In this document: piece by piece, positions 45,655 to 53,775 of the stretch
Numbering within the stretch: the stretch's first letter is position 1
Layout: every line of letters starts with the position of its first letter
Assembly (NCBI RefSeq): GCF_902459695.1
Contig: NZ_CABPRZ010000003.1
Coordinates: 124,001 to 188,000, forward strand
From: Pandoraea terrae
GTDB taxonomy: Bacteria; Pseudomonadota; Gammaproteobacteria; Burkholderiales; Burkholderiaceae
Reading direction: 5' to 3'
DNA: 64,000 nt
Position numbers and translations under genes: made by a program
Notes under the pieces: model-generated
Databases searched by the model: none
What the model was told of the DNA's origin: nothing
Seen by the model: the letters and a program-made list of their open reading frames with translations, nothing else

Positions 45655-46575
45655 TCAATAGACTTCCGGCACGACCATCTGCGGCGGCACCGGATTGCGC
45701 GCATAGTCTTCGGAGCGGGCGCGCTCCGGCAGAACGACGGGCGCATGGTCGACGTCGTGGTACGGCACTTGCGACAGCAGATGGTGAATGCAGTTCAGTC
45801 GCGCACGTTTCTTGTCGTCGGCCTGCACCACCCACCATGGCGCCTCCTCGATGTGCGTGCGTTCGAGCATCACTTCCTTCGCACGCGTATAGCTCTCCCA
45901 GCGGCGGCGGCTCTCGAGATCCATCGGGCTCAGCTTCCATTGCTTGAGCGGGTCGTGAATGCGCGACAGGAAGCGCGCCTCCTGCTCTTCGTCGGAAATC
46001 GAGAACCAATACTTGATGATCTGGATGCCGCTGCGCGTGAGCATCTTCTCGAACTCCGGCGCCGAACGGAAGAACTCTTCGTATTCGTCGTCGGAACAGA
46101 AACCCATCACGCGTTCGACCCCGGCGCGGTTGTACCAGCTGCGGTCGAACAGTACGATCTCGCCGGCGGCGGGCAAATGTGCGACATAGCGCTGGAAATA
46201 CCATTGGGTACGCTCGCGGTCGTTCGGCGCGGGCAGGGCGGCCACGCGGCACACGCGCGGATTGAGCCGCTGCGTGATGCGCTTGATCGCACCGCCCTTG
46301 CCGGCCGCGTCGCGGCCTTCGAAGATCACGACGAGACGGTGACGATTACGGATCACCCAGTCCTGCAGTTTGACGAGCTCGCCCTGCAAACGGAACAGCT
46401 CGCGGAAATAACGCACGCGCTCGCCGCGTGCGGGATCATCGAGATCGGTCAGTCCGGGCAGGTGCCGGTCGTCGATCTCCATTTCAAGTTCTTCGTCGTA
46501 GCTGTCGATCAACTCTTCCCGCAGGCGACGCTGCATGGCGTCGTCGAGCGGAGCGTCAGGCGTGCGATGGGTCAT
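45655..46575 (-). CDS. ppk2: Polyphosphate kinase 2
   Basis: 306 residues from the ATG at 46575. The Walker A is FEGRDAAGKGGAIKR, and the class signatures FDRSWYNRAGVERVMGF and SRIHDPLKQWKLSPMDLESR are complete, placing it in the class I PPK2 enzymes that move phosphate between polyphosphate and nucleoside diphosphates. An acidic N-terminus (EELEMEIDD) is usual. It is a cytoplasmic enzyme of phosphate and energy storage. It stands alone, with 66 bases to the next minus-strand gene. Confidence 0.94.
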   Translation of the reverse strand: MTHRTPDAPLDDAMQRRLREELIDSYDEELEMEIDDRHLPGLTDLDDPARGERVRYFRELFRLQGELVKLQDWVIRNRHRLVVIFEGRDAAGKGGAIKRITQRLNPRVCRVAALPAPNDRERTQWYFQRYVAHLPAAGEIVLFDRSWYNRAGVERVMGFCSDDEYEEFFRSAPEFEKMLTRSGIQIIKYWFSISDEEQEARFLSRIHDPLKQWKLSPMDLESRRRWESYTRAKEVMLERTHIEEAPWWVVQADDKKRARLNCIHHLLSQVPYHDVDHAPVVLPERARSEDYARNPVPPQMVVPEVY

Positions 46576-46660
46576 GGCATCGGTTCCGGTCGATGGAGGC
46601 GCGCCGGCGCGGACTCGCTCATGACGGTTCGCGCCGGAATCATTGAAGTATGCGACGATT

Positions 46661-47920
46661 TTATGACAGTTCGATGGGCGCGGCGCGCGCCCATGCCGCC
46701 CGGTGGGCCGGCGGCGACCCGGGAATGCGCTCGATGGCTGACATGACGGCCGCAGGCGTGATTGCGCGCGTGCACTCGAACGCACGCGGCGTGCCGGCGT
46801 GACGTGGACACCAGTGAAAGTCCTGGTGCTGGTAGCGCAGCGCCGGATCGTGCCAGCAGCCGGTGCATACCGTGGCGTCGATCACGCGATACGGCGTGGC
46901 GAATTCGTTATGTGGCAGCGTGAAACCCGAAATCAGCACGACCGGCGTGCCCATCGTCCACGCGAGCCATGACAGCCCGCTCGACAGGCCAATGAAGAAC
47001 TCGGCATGCATCAACCAGCGGGCGCGTTCGACGAGCGGGCGCTCGCCGGTTTCGTCTTGCGCGCCGCATGGCATGTCCATCCAGAAATCATCCTTGCCGT
47101 GGCGGTGTTTCTGGTCGATGCACACGACCCGGTAGCCGCGCGTGCGAAGCTGCTGCACGATCTCCGTCCAACCGTTTTCATGATTCCAGTATTTGCAGCG
47201 CGCCGTACTCTGCACGGCGATACAGACGTAGGGTTCGGCCAACGGGCGCGAGACTTCCGGCAACGCCGCGCGTGCGGGCTGTTCGCGGGTGTCGACGCCG
47301 AGGATGTGCGCAGCCGCGAGATGCAGGCCGGTGCGCCGGAAGTCCCCGGGCTGGTGGGTGCAGCCGCCATCGTCGAAGAACAGGCCGACGTTGTAGGTCG
47401 CGTAATACTCGCGGCGCTCGATTCTGTCCTGCGGCACAAAGTCGACGTGCGGGTAGGCGTCGCGGAACAACGCAGCGATATCGGGCGGCATCACGCAAGC
47501 GAGTCGGCAACCGTGGGTTTCCTGGAAGCGGATCGCATAGGGCAGCCAGCCGAGCGTATCGCCGAGCGTGCCGACCGGAAACTGCACCAGTACCTTCTGG
47601 CCGCGCGCGTCGTACCGGTGTTCGAACACCACGACGTCATTGAGCCAGATCGTGATGCCGTACGGCACGAAATATTTGACGGGACTGCGAACGATGCCGG
47701 ACGCGAGCGCTTCCTCGCGTACCACGGAACCGTCGCGCAGATCGGTCAGGCGGACGCGCCACCGCAACGGTTGGCCGAAATCGGGAATGACCACGCGGCA
47801 ACCGTCGTTGAAGTCGAAGCGCAGGCCGGCCGGGCCGACCTGGGTCGGCAGCAGCGCCGGCGCGAGGAAAACCTGATGCGGCGACTGGGGGAACGGCGAA
47901 GCGGCGGAGGTTGCGGACAT
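46661..47920 (-). CDS. Autotransporter-type O-heptosyltransferase (TibC/BAHT-like)
   Basis: 419 residues. The N-terminal strand-rich part precedes a GT-B glycosyltransferase fold with GTLGDTLGWLPYAIRFQE and FIGLSSGLSWLAWTMGTPVVLI. Four cysteines near the end, CTGC then HWCP and FEC, give C-x2-C-x15-C-x11-C, like the iron-binding cysteines of TibC-type bacterial autotransporter heptosyltransferases. Those enzymes add heptose to serines of autotransporter adhesins in the cytoplasm. No autotransporter is encoded nearby, so the target must be elsewhere. It converges on no gene and is not in an obvious operon. Confidence 0.82.
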   Translation of the reverse strand: MSATSAASPFPQSPHQVFLAPALLPTQVGPAGLRFDFNDGCRVVIPDFGQPLRWRVRLTDLRDGSVVREEALASGIVRSPVKYFVPYGITIWLNDVVVFEHRYDARGQKVLVQFPVGTLGDTLGWLPYAIRFQETHGCRLACVMPPDIAALFRDAYPHVDFVPQDRIERREYYATYNVGLFFDDGGCTHQPGDFRRTGLHLAAAHILGVDTREQPARAALPEVSRPLAEPYVCIAVQSTARCKYWNHENGWTEIVQQLRTRGYRVVCIDQKHRHGKDDFWMDMPCGAQDETGERPLVERARWLMHAEFFIGLSSGLSWLAWTMGTPVVLISGFTLPHNEFATPYRVIDATVCTGCWHDPALRYQHQDFHWCPRHAGTPRAFECTRAITPAAVMSAIERIPGSPPAHRAAWARAAPIELS

Positions 47921-48071
47921 GGCGGTACAAGCGGCATGGAACCTCGCAACCCCGCGCTGGCGTTGCCGTGCGAGGGTGCGGTGGGTAATTCCGCTACCTT
48001 ACCAGCGTCGCGGCCGCGTCATCGACCGGCAACGCCCGACAATCCGCCTTTATTCGATGAATGATCGACGG

Positions 48072-48521
48072 TCAGTACCGGAAACCCGGCCCCGGACCCT
48101 CGTTTCGTCCTCGATCGTCGTGGCCGCGCTCATCATGTCGGTCTCCGCGGTGTTCGTCACGGCGATCGTCACGGCGCTCGTCGCGGCGTTCCTCCCGACC
48201 GCGCGGTCCATGATCCTGATCCCAACCGCCCCGGTTGAGTTCCCAACCTCGCTCGCCATGATGCCAGGCCGGTGCGCGGTACACGTAACCCGGACGTTCC
48301 TGCTCCCAATGCCCTTCACGCCAGACGTGGCGTTCGCCCACCCAGTCCCAATAACCCGGCGCCCAGATATACCCGTAGCGCGGCGGTGGAACCGGTTCGA
48401 CACGCGGCGGCGGCGGCTCGCCGATCGTGATCGAAACGCCGACCTGCGCGTGCGCGGGCGTTAGCGCGAAGCCGCCCAGCGTTGCTGCTGCGAGTGCAAT
48501 GGAGATTGTCAGTTTTTTCAT
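48072..48521 (-). CDS. YXWGXW-repeat periplasmic protein
   Basis: 149 residues. A clean signal peptide (KKLTISIALAAATLGGFALTPAHA, cut after AHA) is followed by a proline-rich stretch, then tryptophan/tyrosine repeats (YIWAPGYWDW, HVWREGHWEQ) of the YXWGXW family, common in Burkholderiales. The last 45 residues are dense in Arg, Asp, Glu and His (RREERRD-like). The function of this family is not known. Because the tail could bind metal or nucleic acid by charge alone, nothing more is claimed. It is a single gene. Confidence 0.8.
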   Translation of the reverse strand: MKKLTISIALAAATLGGFALTPAHAQVGVSITIGEPPPPRVEPVPPPRYGYIWAPGYWDWVGERHVWREGHWEQERPGYVYRAPAWHHGERGWELNRGGWDQDHGPRGREERRDERRDDRRDEHRGDRHDERGHDDRGRNEGPGPGFRY

Positions 48522-48662
48522 GATCGCCCCCTTTTGTGCGATGGCTTCAAATACAGTTTCACTCTAAGAGGGGCCCGGAAAAAATCGAAGGAAATAGTCG
48601 TAAGAAAATGTTCGAAGTGTTGTTTTTGTCGCCGGGAAAGCGAATGAGTTGCGGATGCTCAC

Positions 48663-49532
48663 CTATAGCGCGTTGACGGGGATCTTGAGGTAGCGCGTGC
48701 CATTGGCTTCCGGCGGCGGCATGGCGCCGGCACGGATATTGACTTGTACGGCGGGCAGAATCAGCATGGGCATGTCGAGCGTGGCGTCACGCGCTTTGCG
48801 CATCGCCACAAAGGCGCTTTCGTCGATGCCGTCATGCACGTGGATGTTCGCGCGGCGCTGTTCGGCGACGGTGGTGACCCAGGCCGCCTCGCGGGAAGCG
48901 GGCGGGTAGTCGTGGCACATGAAAAGACGCGTATCGCCAGGCAGTTCGAGCAGGCGGCGAATCGACCGATACAGGGTATGCGCGTCGCCGCCGGGGAAAT
49001 CGCAGCGTGCGGTGCCGACATCCGGCATGAACAACGTATCGCCCACGAATACCGCATCGCCGATGCGATACGCCATGTCTGCCGGCGTATGCCCCGGGAC
49101 AAACAACGCCTGGGCTTCGAGCGCGCCGATCGTGAACGTTTCGTTGTCTTCGAACAGGTGGTCGAATTGCGACCCGTCCATCGACATCTCGGCGTCGAGG
49201 TGGAAGAGCTTCGTGAACACGCCCTGCACCTGGCGGATCTGCGCGCCAATGGCGATCTTGCCGCCGACGGCCGACTGAAGATGGTGCGCCGACGACAGAT
49301 GATCGGCGTGCGCATGCGTCTCCAGAATCCAGTCGACGGTCAACGCGTGCTCGCGCACGAACGCGAGCACGCGCTCGGCGGAGCCGGTGTGTGTGCGGCC
49401 GGCCTTGGGATCGTAGTCGAGCACCGGGTCGATAATGGCGGCGCGCCCTCCGGGCCTGTCGAAGACGACGTAAGTGACGGTCGACGTCCCGGTATCGAAG
49501 AACGCCTCGATATGCGGACTCGTGCGTTGCAT
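48663..49532 (-). CDS. Persulfide dioxygenase-like MBL-fold hydrolase (Blh/ETHE1 type)
   Basis: 289 residues from the ATG at 49532 with an AAGGAG ribosome site 6 bases upstream. The metallo-beta-lactamase motif is [16 protein letters not shown], with later ligands [18 protein letters not shown] and MCHDYPP. The layout matches Blh and ETHE1-like enzymes, which oxidise glutathione persulfide to sulfite. It is divergent from two YeeE/YedE genes, a setting known from sulfide-responsive bigR operons, and so should take part in sulfide detoxification. The regulator bigR itself is not in this window. Confidence 0.85.
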   Translation of the reverse strand: MQRTSPHIEAFFDTGTSTVTYVVFDRPGGRAAIIDPVLDYDPKAGRTHTGSAERVLAFVREHALTVDWILETHAHADHLSSAHHLQSAVGGKIAIGAQIRQVQGVFTKLFHLDAEMSMDGSQFDHLFEDNETFTIGALEAQALFVPGHTPADMAYRIGDAVFVGDTLFMPDVGTARCDFPGGDAHTLYRSIRRLLELPGDTRLFMCHDYPPASREAAWVTTVAEQRRANIHVHDGIDESAFVAMRKARDATLDMPMLILPAVQVNIRAGAMPPPEANGTRYLKIPVNAL

Positions 49533-49551
49533 GGCATACTCCTTCAAAATA

Positions 49552-49585
49552 ATTTATGGTTATATCTATATTATATATTTGTATA
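49552..49585. promoter_or_regulatory. A/T-only divergent operator region
   Basis: Between the dioxygenase and the transporter genes, about 34 bases are almost entirely A and T (TTATATCTATATTATATATT in the core), in sharp contrast to the GC-rich flanks. Overlapping imperfect TATA-type palindromes fit an ArsR-family BigR-like binding site and the two back-to-back -10 regions. The base composition is seen; the regulator is inferred. Confidence 0.5.
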
Positions 49586-49602
49586 AGGAAGATTTTCGAG
49601 TT

Positions 49603-50055
49603 ATGACGCTGGACACCCTTCATTTCACGCCGCTGACTGCCATCGCCGGCGGCGTTCTCATTGGCGCGGCGGCGGTCTGGCTGATGCTCGCCAACGGCCG
49701 CATCGCCGGCATTTCCGGGATTGTCGGCGGTTGGCCAACCGCGGCGGCAGGCGATCGCGCCTGGCGCGTGGCGTTCATGGCGGGGCTGCTGCTGGCGCCG
49801 TGGGCCTGGCGTCTGGCCGCTGTCGCCCCCGACATGCAGATCGATGCCGGTTGGGGCGTATTGGCGGCCGCCGGGCTGCTGGTCGGCTTCGGGACGCGGC
49901 TGGGCAGCGGCTGCACCAGTGGTCACGGCGTTTGCGGCTTGTCGCGCCTGTCGTGGCGCTCGCTTGCGGCAACGCTGTGTTTCATGGCCTCGGGCTTCGT
50001 CACGGTGTTCGTGGTGAGGCACCTCTTGGGCGTTGGTGCGGGAGGTGCGGTATGA
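49603..50055 (+). CDS. YeeE/YedE family sulfur transporter, first half
   Basis: 150 residues with about four helices. The family signature [21 protein letters not shown] contains the conserved cysteines thought to pass thiosulfate or other sulfur ions through the membrane. The start has AAGGAAGA upstream at some distance. Two small YeeE/YedE proteins encoded together (PmpA/PmpB type) make one transporter; the second gene begins in the stop codon of this one (ATGA). Together with the divergent dioxygenase it forms a sulfide/persulfide module. Confidence 0.85.
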   Translation: MTLDTLHFTPLTAIAGGVLIGAAAVWLMLANGRIAGISGIVGGWPTAAAGDRAWRVAFMAGLLLAPWAWRLAAVAPDMQIDAGWGVLAAAGLLVGFGTRLGSGCTSGHGVCGLSRLSWRSLAATLCFMASGFVTVFVVRHLLGVGAGGAV

Positions 50056-50477
50056 GTATGAAGAAGCTCGTTTTTGCGTTTGCCGGCGGCCTTGTGTTCG
50101 GCGTTGGCCTGCTCGTGTCCGGCATGGCGAATCCTGCGAAGGTGTTGGGATTCCTGGATTTGACGGGTCGATGGGATCCTTCGCTGGCGTTCGTGATGGC
50201 CGGCGCGATCGCCGTGGGGTTGGCGGGCTTTGCCCTTGCCCGGCGGGGGACGCGCGCCTGGACCGGAGAGCCGCGCCATTGGCCGGTCAAGCGTGGCGTC
50301 GACAGGCGCCTCGTCGTCGGCAGCCTGATGTTCGGCGCCGGCTGGGGGCTGGCAGGCATTTGTCCCGGCCCCGCACTGGTGCTGCTCGGCGCCGGTGCGG
50401 CGAAGGGCGCCCTGTTCGTCGTGGCGATGGTCGTCGGCATGGCGATTCACACCGGGGTCACACGGGGCAATACGTAA
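50052..50477 (+). CDS. YeeE/YedE family sulfur transporter, second half
   Basis: 141 residues with four helices. It has [20 protein letters not shown] near the start and [19 protein letters not shown], with the conserved cysteine, near residue 105. It complements the first half; both are needed in related systems to move sulfur compounds out of or into the cell. It is coupled to the upstream gene through ATGA. Confidence 0.85.
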   Translation: MSMKKLVFAFAGGLVFGVGLLVSGMANPAKVLGFLDLTGRWDPSLAFVMAGAIAVGLAGFALARRGTRAWTGEPRHWPVKRGVDRRLVVGSLMFGAGWGLAGICPGPALVLLGAGAAKGALFVVAMVVGMAIHTGVTRGNT

Positions 50478-50500
50478 CGTTGCCAGACGTTACGTAACGT
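50471..50500. repeat. ACGTAACGT repeats and 14-bp palindrome
   Basis: TACGTAACGT occurs at 50471-50480 and again at 50491-50500. The second copy is part of a perfect 14-base palindrome, ACGTTACGTAACGT (50487-50500). It overlaps the stop codon of the transporter gene. It may act as a terminator stem or a protein-binding site. Confidence 0.6.
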
Positions 50501-50510
50501 CGGGACGTGC

Positions 50511-50550
50511 CGGGATATGCCGGGATATGCCGGGATATGCCGCCCTATGC
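50511..50550. repeat. 10-bp tandem repeat, three perfect copies plus one degenerate
   Basis: CGGGATATGC is repeated exactly at 50511, 50521 and 50531, with a partial copy CGCCCTATGC at 50541. It lies between two convergent genes. It is probably a slippage-prone minisatellite; too short and regular for a CRISPR. Confidence 0.85.
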
Positions 50551-50575
50551 TGCTTGGCGGCGCCGCTGGCGCGCC

Positions 50576-51958
50576 TTACTGCCGCCTGGCGAGTTCCATG
50601 CCCGCGTCATGCGGCAGACGTAGCGTCACGGGGATAGAGAGTACCGAAAAGAGGCCGATGACGAGAAATGCGGGCAGGAAATCGGCCACGCTCAGTCCGC
50701 CGTGGCCGGACAGCCGGCTGCTCACCTGTAGCACCATGCCGGCCACGGTGACCCCCAGGCCGAGCGACAACTGCTGCACGACACTGGCGAGGCTCGTTGC
50801 ACGGCCCGCGTCGGCCGGCCGGATGTCCGCGTAGACAATCGAGTTCAGGCAGGTAAATTGCAGCGATGGGAAAAAGCCGCCCATGGCGACCACCAGCAGC
50901 ATGACCAACACTGGCGTGCTTTGCGAGAACATGCCATACGAGGCGAGCGCGATGCCCGCCAGCGCGGCGTTGACGATGAGCACACGGCGAAAGCCGAAGC
51001 GCGCTAGCACCGGGCCGGCAATCGCCTTCATGAAGATCGCGCCGAAGGTCGACGCGCACGTGATCATGCCCGACTGGAACGGCCCCATGCGCAGCCCTTC
51101 CTGCAAGGCGAGCGGCAGCAGAAACGGCACCGCGCCCAGGCCGATCCGGAACAGCGAGCCGCCCACCACGCTCGCGTGGAACGTAGGAATGCGCAGCAGA
51201 CGGAAATCGAGCAGCGGCGTCTCCGTACGATTTGCGTGCCGCCAGTATCCGTAAAGGCTTAGGGCGCCGAGCGCGCACATGGCTGCAACGACCCGGTCGT
51301 CGGCCTGATGCTCGCCGATCAACGCGAGACCCAGCATCAACAGGGCGCTGCCGACGGCTGACAGTACAAAGCCCCTGACGTCAAGCGGACCGGCGTCGCC
51401 GCCGCGTTCGTTATCGATGTATTTGCTGGCCAGGTAAATGCCGAGCAGGCTGACGGGGATGTTGATGAAGAAGATCCAGCGCCAGTGCAGGTAGGTGGTG
51501 ATCGCGCCGCCGAGCGGCGGACCGATGACGGGACCGAGTAGCGACGGCATCGTGAGATAGCCGATGGCCTTGACGAGGTCCGCCTTGGGCACGGCCCGAA
51601 AGATGACAATACGCCCGACCGGCACCATCATCGCGCCGCCGACACCTTGGAGAAAGCGGGCGAGGACGAAGGCCGAGAGGGTCGTGGCGCAGGCGCACAG
51701 GATCGAGCCAACCATGAAAATGCCGATCGCGGTCCGGAAAACGGAACGCGCACCCACCCGGTCGGACACCCAGCCGCAGACCGGAATGAAGATGCCTAGC
51801 CCGACGACGTAGGACGTGAGCGCAAGCTTGAGCGAAATCGGGTCTTGATGAAGATCGCGCGCCATGGCCGGCAGCGACGTGGTGATCACCGTCGCGTCCA
51901 TGTTTTCCATGAACAGCGCACAGGCGACGATAAGCGGAATGATGACAGCGCGTGGCAC
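50576..51958 (-). CDS. DHA2-family MFS multidrug exporter
   Basis: 460 residues with 12-14 hydrophobic segments. The motif-C region GPVIGPPLGGAITTYLHWRW and the DRVGARSVFR loop are typical of DHA2 drug:H+ antiporters. The closest general type is HsrA/MdtD. The opening ALFMENMDATVITTSLPAMA also fits. It probably exports toxic compounds, but no substrate can be named. No membrane-fusion partner is adjacent. It is transcribed alone, toward the repeats at 50511. Confidence 0.88.
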   Translation of the reverse strand: MPRAVIIPLIVACALFMENMDATVITTSLPAMARDLHQDPISLKLALTSYVVGLGIFIPVCGWVSDRVGARSVFRTAIGIFMVGSILCACATTLSAFVLARFLQGVGGAMMVPVGRIVIFRAVPKADLVKAIGYLTMPSLLGPVIGPPLGGAITTYLHWRWIFFINIPVSLLGIYLASKYIDNERGGDAGPLDVRGFVLSAVGSALLMLGLALIGEHQADDRVVAAMCALGALSLYGYWRHANRTETPLLDFRLLRIPTFHASVVGGSLFRIGLGAVPFLLPLALQEGLRMGPFQSGMITCASTFGAIFMKAIAGPVLARFGFRRVLIVNAALAGIALASYGMFSQSTPVLVMLLVVAMGGFFPSLQFTCLNSIVYADIRPADAGRATSLASVVQQLSLGLGVTVAGMVLQVSSRLSGHGGLSVADFLPAFLVIGLFSVLSIPVTLRLPHDAGMELARRQ

Positions 51959-52110
51959 GAGCGGGGGGCGGCAGGTGCAAAGATTCGCATTGTCCCACGC
52001 CTGGCGCGCTCACGCGTAACAAATAGCAGCTTAAAACAGCATTAGATGACGCGCGCGGCGACTGAAACAGCATGGTATGCGTCCGGATCAATCGCCATGC
52101 GCTTGCGGGA

Positions 52111-52737
52111 TTATTCCGATGGGCCGGTAGCCGACGCGGCGAGCCGATACAGCACATGCCGGCGCAGTCGATGGCCGGGCGGCACCAGAGGATGCATGAA
52201 GTCTTCCCCGACGCAATGCTGCATGCCGATTCGTGTCATCACGGCGCGAGAGCGGGCATTGGCCGGCACGGTAAACGACACGAGGCCGGGCAATCCCAGC
52301 GCACCGAAGGCGAATTGGGTCACCGACCGCGCAGCCTCCGTGGCGTAACCGGCGCCCCAGAAGGGACGCGCCAGCCGCCAGCCGATTTCCACCGCCGGTG
52401 CAAACGGCACGTCGTACCCGACACGCATCAGCCCGACAAATCCGGCAAACGGGGTTACCCCCGGAATCTCGAGCGCCCAGGGACCGTAGCCGTGCGTGTC
52501 GAAATGGCGCTGCAGGCGCTCGGCCACCGCGTCGCTTTGGGCGCGGTCGAGTGTAGTGGGAAAATAACGCATGACTTCCGGATCGGCATTCAGCCGTGCA
52601 AATGCCGGCAGGTCGGAAGCGCGCCATAGCCGCAGGACGACACGGTCCGTCGCCGCAGGACATGGCAGTGCGCCAGGCGATGCGCCGTCCGGCGTTGGGT
52701 CGCTCGGAAATGGTGGGGCGGAGAAGACAGGGGACAT
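52111..52737 (-). CDS. GNAT acetyltransferase, RimJ/RimL type
   Basis: 208 residues from the ATG at 52737; an ATG 11 codons earlier is also open. RLVLRLWRASDLPAFARLN-like start and EIGWRLARPFWGAGYATEAA, which holds the acetyl-CoA loop, are typical of the RimJ/RimL branch that acetylates protein N-termini or small molecules. The NARSRAVMTRIGM segment is the usual C-terminal motif. The N-terminal 30 residues are proline-rich and unlike the family. The gene is single and its substrate unknown. Confidence 0.85.
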   Translation of the reverse strand: MSPVFSAPPFPSDPTPDGASPGALPCPAATDRVVLRLWRASDLPAFARLNADPEVMRYFPTTLDRAQSDAVAERLQRHFDTHGYGPWALEIPGVTPFAGFVGLMRVGYDVPFAPAVEIGWRLARPFWGAGYATEAARSVTQFAFGALGLPGLVSFTVPANARSRAVMTRIGMQHCVGEDFMHPLVPPGHRLRRHVLYRLAASATGPSE

Positions 52738-52770
52738 GGGCGCGGCCGGGATCGTCAATCCAAAAATCAT

Positions 52771-53300
52771 ACCCTATCAGGCGAATGCCCCGCCGGTAAC
52801 GGCTAACCCGAATTCAACCCGCTTTTGCCGAGATGTCTCATGCACGCGGAGATTCATCCGATTGGAATCCGCATGAATAATCGTACTAATAAAAAGTACA
52901 AATTGACGCGTGATCGGCAGTTGTGCCGCATCATGCGGGATATTCTCCCACAAGTGCCCCGGGAATGACATTGTTTTACGTATACGTCACGGATCTCGTC
53001 AATTGTCTCCATTAAGTGGATCCGGCTCGGGATTCTCCTTCACCGCCGCTATGTGGGTTGAATCCGAAAACTGGCGCCACAGGCACGGCGCCGTGGTGAA
53101 TATTCGTGATCGTGTATTGGCGGGTATGACGAATGCACCGGTATTCTTTCGGACGCTTCCCTACAGTGGTTTGCCATTGGCAGAATGCGCCAAATTGGGG
53201 AATTGTGGAGTCCTGAGAAGATGAAAGCCGGAACAAGGTGGATTGGGGCCGTCAATTGTTGCGGAACCGTAGGACTTTTCTGCAAGCGACTCACGCGATG
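52771..53300. other. Gene-free stretch upstream of hns
   Basis: More than 500 bases carry no supported gene; short open frames on both strands lack ribosome sites and similarity. The region is A/T-richer than the average here. A 12-base palindrome CACGGCGCCGTG lies at 53084-53095. H-NS proteins often bind such DNA and control their own promoter, so it may be an upstream regulatory region. Confidence 0.4.
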
Positions 53301-53309
53301 AAAATGCTG

Positions 53310-53339
53310 TTTTCAATTTTTTAAAAGACGTGCTATTTT
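53310..53339 (+). promoter_or_regulatory. Probable hns promoter
   Basis: A TTTTCA-type -35 at 53310-53315 and an extended -10 (TGCTATTTT, hexamer 53334-53339) are separated by 18 bases, within a run of A/T-rich DNA. Transcription would start about 30 bases before an AAGGA ribosome site and the ATG at 53376. Confidence 0.4.
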
Positions 53340-53375
53340 AAGTGGCATTTTTTTAAACCAGAAAGGAATCGCCAG

Positions 53376-53669
53376 ATGGCAAGCTATAAGGAACTCGTCG
53401 CTCAGCGCGAAAAGATCGAAAAGCAGATCGAGGAAGCGCGCGCCAAGGAAGTCGCTCAGGTGATCGCCGAAGTGAAGCAGAAGATTCGCGATTACGAATT
53501 GACTGCCAAGGATTTGGGACTGTCGACTGTTGATGGCCGCCGCCGTGCCGCGCGCACCCCGCTCGCTGCGAAGTACATGAATCCGGCAACGGGAGAAACG
53601 TGGTCGGGTCGCGGCCGCGCGCCGAAGTGGATTGGCAAGACCAAGGAAAAGTTCCTGATCAAGGCATGA
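53376..53669 (+). CDS. H-NS family nucleoid protein
   Basis: 97 residues. The N-terminal half is a coiled coil for dimer formation (ELVAQREKIEKQIEEARAKE), and the C-terminus has the DNA-binding loop TWSGRGRAPKWI (residues about 72-83) with the RGR minor-groove hook. This is the short Burkholderiales/Bordetella form (BpH3/Bv3F-like). It silences A/T-rich, often foreign, DNA. A good AAGGA site precedes the start. It is a single gene that converges on envZ. Confidence 0.9.
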   Translation: MASYKELVAQREKIEKQIEEARAKEVAQVIAEVKQKIRDYELTAKDLGLSTVDGRRRAARTPLAAKYMNPATGETWSGRGRAPKWIGKTKEKFLIKA

Positions 53670-53775
53670 TGACCGGCGCGGCGGCCTGCCGGCAGTGCGT
53701 TTCGCGAGGAATGCGCCGTGAGCGGGCCGTGCCAATGCCGCCGCCCGACGCCGCCTGCGCAGCGTACACCGCCCC

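Noticed and set aside
50511..50550. Possible CRISPR array
   Set aside because: The 10-bp units are directly adjacent with no spacers and no cas genes are near.
52910..53224. 104-codon plus-strand frame in the gap before hns
   Set aside because: It has no ribosome site, no similarity and a mixed composition; other frames of the same region are equally open.
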